From: Pseudomonadota bacterium
GTDB lineage: Bacteria; Pseudomonadota; Gammaproteobacteria; JAKAQQ01
Assembly: GCA_021828425.1 (NCBI GenBank)
Contig: JAKARN010000111.1
Span: 1 to 5,741 of the forward strand
Direction: 5' to 3'
Length of the DNA: 5,741 bases
Part shown: one piece after another, positions 4,575-5,741 of the stretch
Numbering within the stretch: position 1 is the first letter of the stretch
How the letters are laid out: each line of letters starts with the position of its first letter
Translations under genes and position numbers: made by a program
Notes under the pieces: generated by a model
What the model saw: only the letters and a program-made list of their open reading frames with translations
Databases searched by the model: none
Told to the model about the DNA's origin: nothing

Positions 4575-5741
4575 ATGAACGCGGACGCACCCGTCCCGAA
4601 TCCCTCGCGGGAATATCACCTGTTCCGCCGCCGGCTGATCCTGGCTCTCGTCATCGGCAGCCTCCTGGTGATCACGGTCGTGGCCCGGCTGGTTACGCTC
4701 CAACTGATCGACCACCGGCATTTCGACGCCCTGGCCCGCGGCAACCGCATCCGCACACTGCCCATCGATCCCCCGCGTGGACTCATCATGGACCGCCACG
4801 GCATCACCCTCGCGGAAAACATCCCGAGTTACGAACTCGTGATCAACCGGGACGAGGTCCTGAACCTCAACCAGACGATCCGGCGGATCCGCGCCATCGT
4901 GCCGCTCCGACCGGAGGATCTCCGACTGTTCTGGCAGCTGGTCCGGGTGGAACCCCCCTATGAACCGGTTCCGATCCGCCGCGACATGAGTGCCCGTCTC
5001 GCCGCCCGTCTCGCCGTGAACCTGTCGCGCCTGCCCGGAGTCAGCATCGAGGCCCATCTCAAGCGCTTCTATCCGCTGGGACCGATCGGCGCACACCTTT
5101 TGGGCTACGTCGGCCCCATCCATTCGCGTGAACTGCGAAGGAATCCGGGCAAGCTCTACAATGCGGATTCAGACGTGGGCCAGGAGGGGCTCGAACTCAG
5201 CTTCGCGCATCTCCTCTCCGGCCTCCCCGGGGAGAGGACCGTCGAGATCAACGTGGCCGGCGGCCTGGTCCGCAAGCTGCGGACGGTTCCGCCGGTTCCC
5301 GGCGACTCCCTGATCTTGACGATCGACGCCCGCCTCCAGGCCATCGCCCATGCGGCGCTCGGCCGGAACGCCGGTGCGGTCGTGGCCCTCGACCCCCGGA
5401 CCGGCGGTATTCTCGCCATGGCCAGCACCCCGAGCTATAACCCCAATCTCTTCGTGAACGGGATCAGCAATGCCGCCTACCGGCGTCTCGCCGACAACCC
5501 CCTCCGCCCCCTGTTCAATCGCGTACTCCAGGGAGAATACGCCCCGGCCTCCACCATCAAGCCATTCATCAGCCTGGCCGTCCTGAACGACCGGGTGATC
5601 ACCCCGGACACCACCATTTACTGCCCGGGCACCTTCGTCCTGCCGGGCACCACCCATGTCTACCACGACTGGCAGCCCTGGGGGCATGGGGTCACCAACT
5701 TGCGCAAGGCCATCACCCAGTCGGTCGATGTCAGATCGGAA
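4575..5741 (+). CDS. mrdA: Penicillin-binding protein 2, N-terminal part (cut by window end)
   Basis: PBP2 is the class B transpeptidase that cross-links side-wall peptidoglycan with RodA and is activated by MreC. My translation gives 386 genuine residues of the usual 600-650; residues 387-389 are adapter-derived. A membrane anchor spans about 21-42. The pedestal domain begins at PRGLIMDRHG (67-76) and includes YPLGPIGAHLLGYVG (166-180). VGQEGLE (201-207) and the AVVALDPRTGGILAMAS region (268-284) lead into the transpeptidase domain. The SxxK motif is Ser326-Thr-Ile-Lys329 in EYAPASTIKP, and the second motif is Ser383-Val-Asp385. The KTG motif is beyond the window. Ala325 replaces the common Gly before the nucleophile. 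Cys350, Asp365 and His371 match presumed zinc ligands of PBP2 proteins, but Val384 stands where many have Cys. The ATG is four bases after the mreD stop, with no clear Shine-Dalgarno sequence. FtsI is less likely given the neighbours and the DWQPWGHG block (365-372). Confidence 0.96.
   Translation, partial: MNADAPVPNPSREYHLFRRRLILALVIGSLLVITVVARLVTLQLIDHRHFDALARGNRIRTLPIDPPRGLIMDRHGITLAENIPSYELVINRDEVLNLNQTIRRIRAIVPLRPEDLRLFWQLVRVEPPYEPVPIRRDMSARLAARLAVNLSRLPGVSIEAHLKRFYPLGPIGAHLLGYVGPIHSRELRRNPGKLYNADSDVGQEGLELSFAHLLSGLPGERTVEINVAGGLVRKLRTVPPVPGDSLILTIDARLQAIAHAALGRNAGAVVALDPRTGGILAMASTPSYNPNLFVNGISNAAYRRLADNPLRPLFNRVLQGEYAPASTIKPFISLAVLNDRVITPDTTIYCPGTFVLPGTTHVYHDWQPWGHGVTNLRKAITQSVDVRSE
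5733..5741 (+). other. Probable sequencing-adapter remnant at right end
   Basis: The last nine bases, AGATCGGAA, equal the first nine of the Illumina TruSeq adapter. In the PBP2 frame they add Arg-Ser-Glu directly after Ser-Val-Asp-Val, where the family almost always continues with an aromatic pair such as Tyr/Phe-Phe-Tyr. The family match therefore fails exactly at the adapter boundary. True sequence appears to end at 5732. Confidence 0.9.

Overview
The window is a GC-rich stretch of ordinary proteobacterial chromosome, with third codon positions mostly G or C. It carries two divergent conserved operons: gatC-gatA-gatB leftward and mreB-mreC-mreD-mrdA rightward. The protein sequences and this gene order fit a member of the Gammaproteobacteria or Betaproteobacteria (or a close relative) that makes at least one amide aminoacyl-tRNA by the indirect route. 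I see no insertion sequence, CRISPR array, tRNA or rRNA, phage gene or defence system. The exact lineage cannot be fixed from this sequence alone.

Layout. Positions 1-320 (minus) hold the first third of gatB, cut by the left end. Positions 317-1750 (minus) are a complete gatA, and 1764-2048 (minus) a complete gatC. Positions 2049-2147 are the only real intergenic space. They contain a perfect 7-bp dyad, a second longer-range inverted repeat, a short direct repeat and candidate divergent promoters. Positions 2148-3200, 3204-4091, 4088-4570 and 4575 to the end are mreB, mreC, mreD and mrdA (PBP2), the last cut by the right end. Genes within each operon overlap by 4 bases or are separated by 3-13 bases, so each set is probably one transcript.

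How the genes work together. GatC, GatA and GatB form the amidotransferase that converts Glu-tRNA(Gln) and/or Asp-tRNA(Asn) to the amidated forms used in translation. MreB (actin-like filament), MreC and MreD (membrane scaffold) and PBP2 (transpeptidase) form the core of the elongasome (Rod complex), which inserts peptidoglycan along the side wall of rod-shaped cells. The next gene to the right is expected to be rodA (mrdB), the partner glycosyltransferase, but it lies outside the window.

The clearest unusual signal is technical. The first 8 bases are the reverse complement of the start of the Illumina TruSeq adapter, and the last 9 bases are the start of the same adapter. In both cases the protein loses its family match exactly where the adapter begins. 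Real genomic sequence is therefore probably 9-5732. The biological points worth a second look are the compact dyad shared by the two candidate promoters, and the changed residues around the active site and presumed zinc site of PBP2. I found no evidence of a previously undescribed system.
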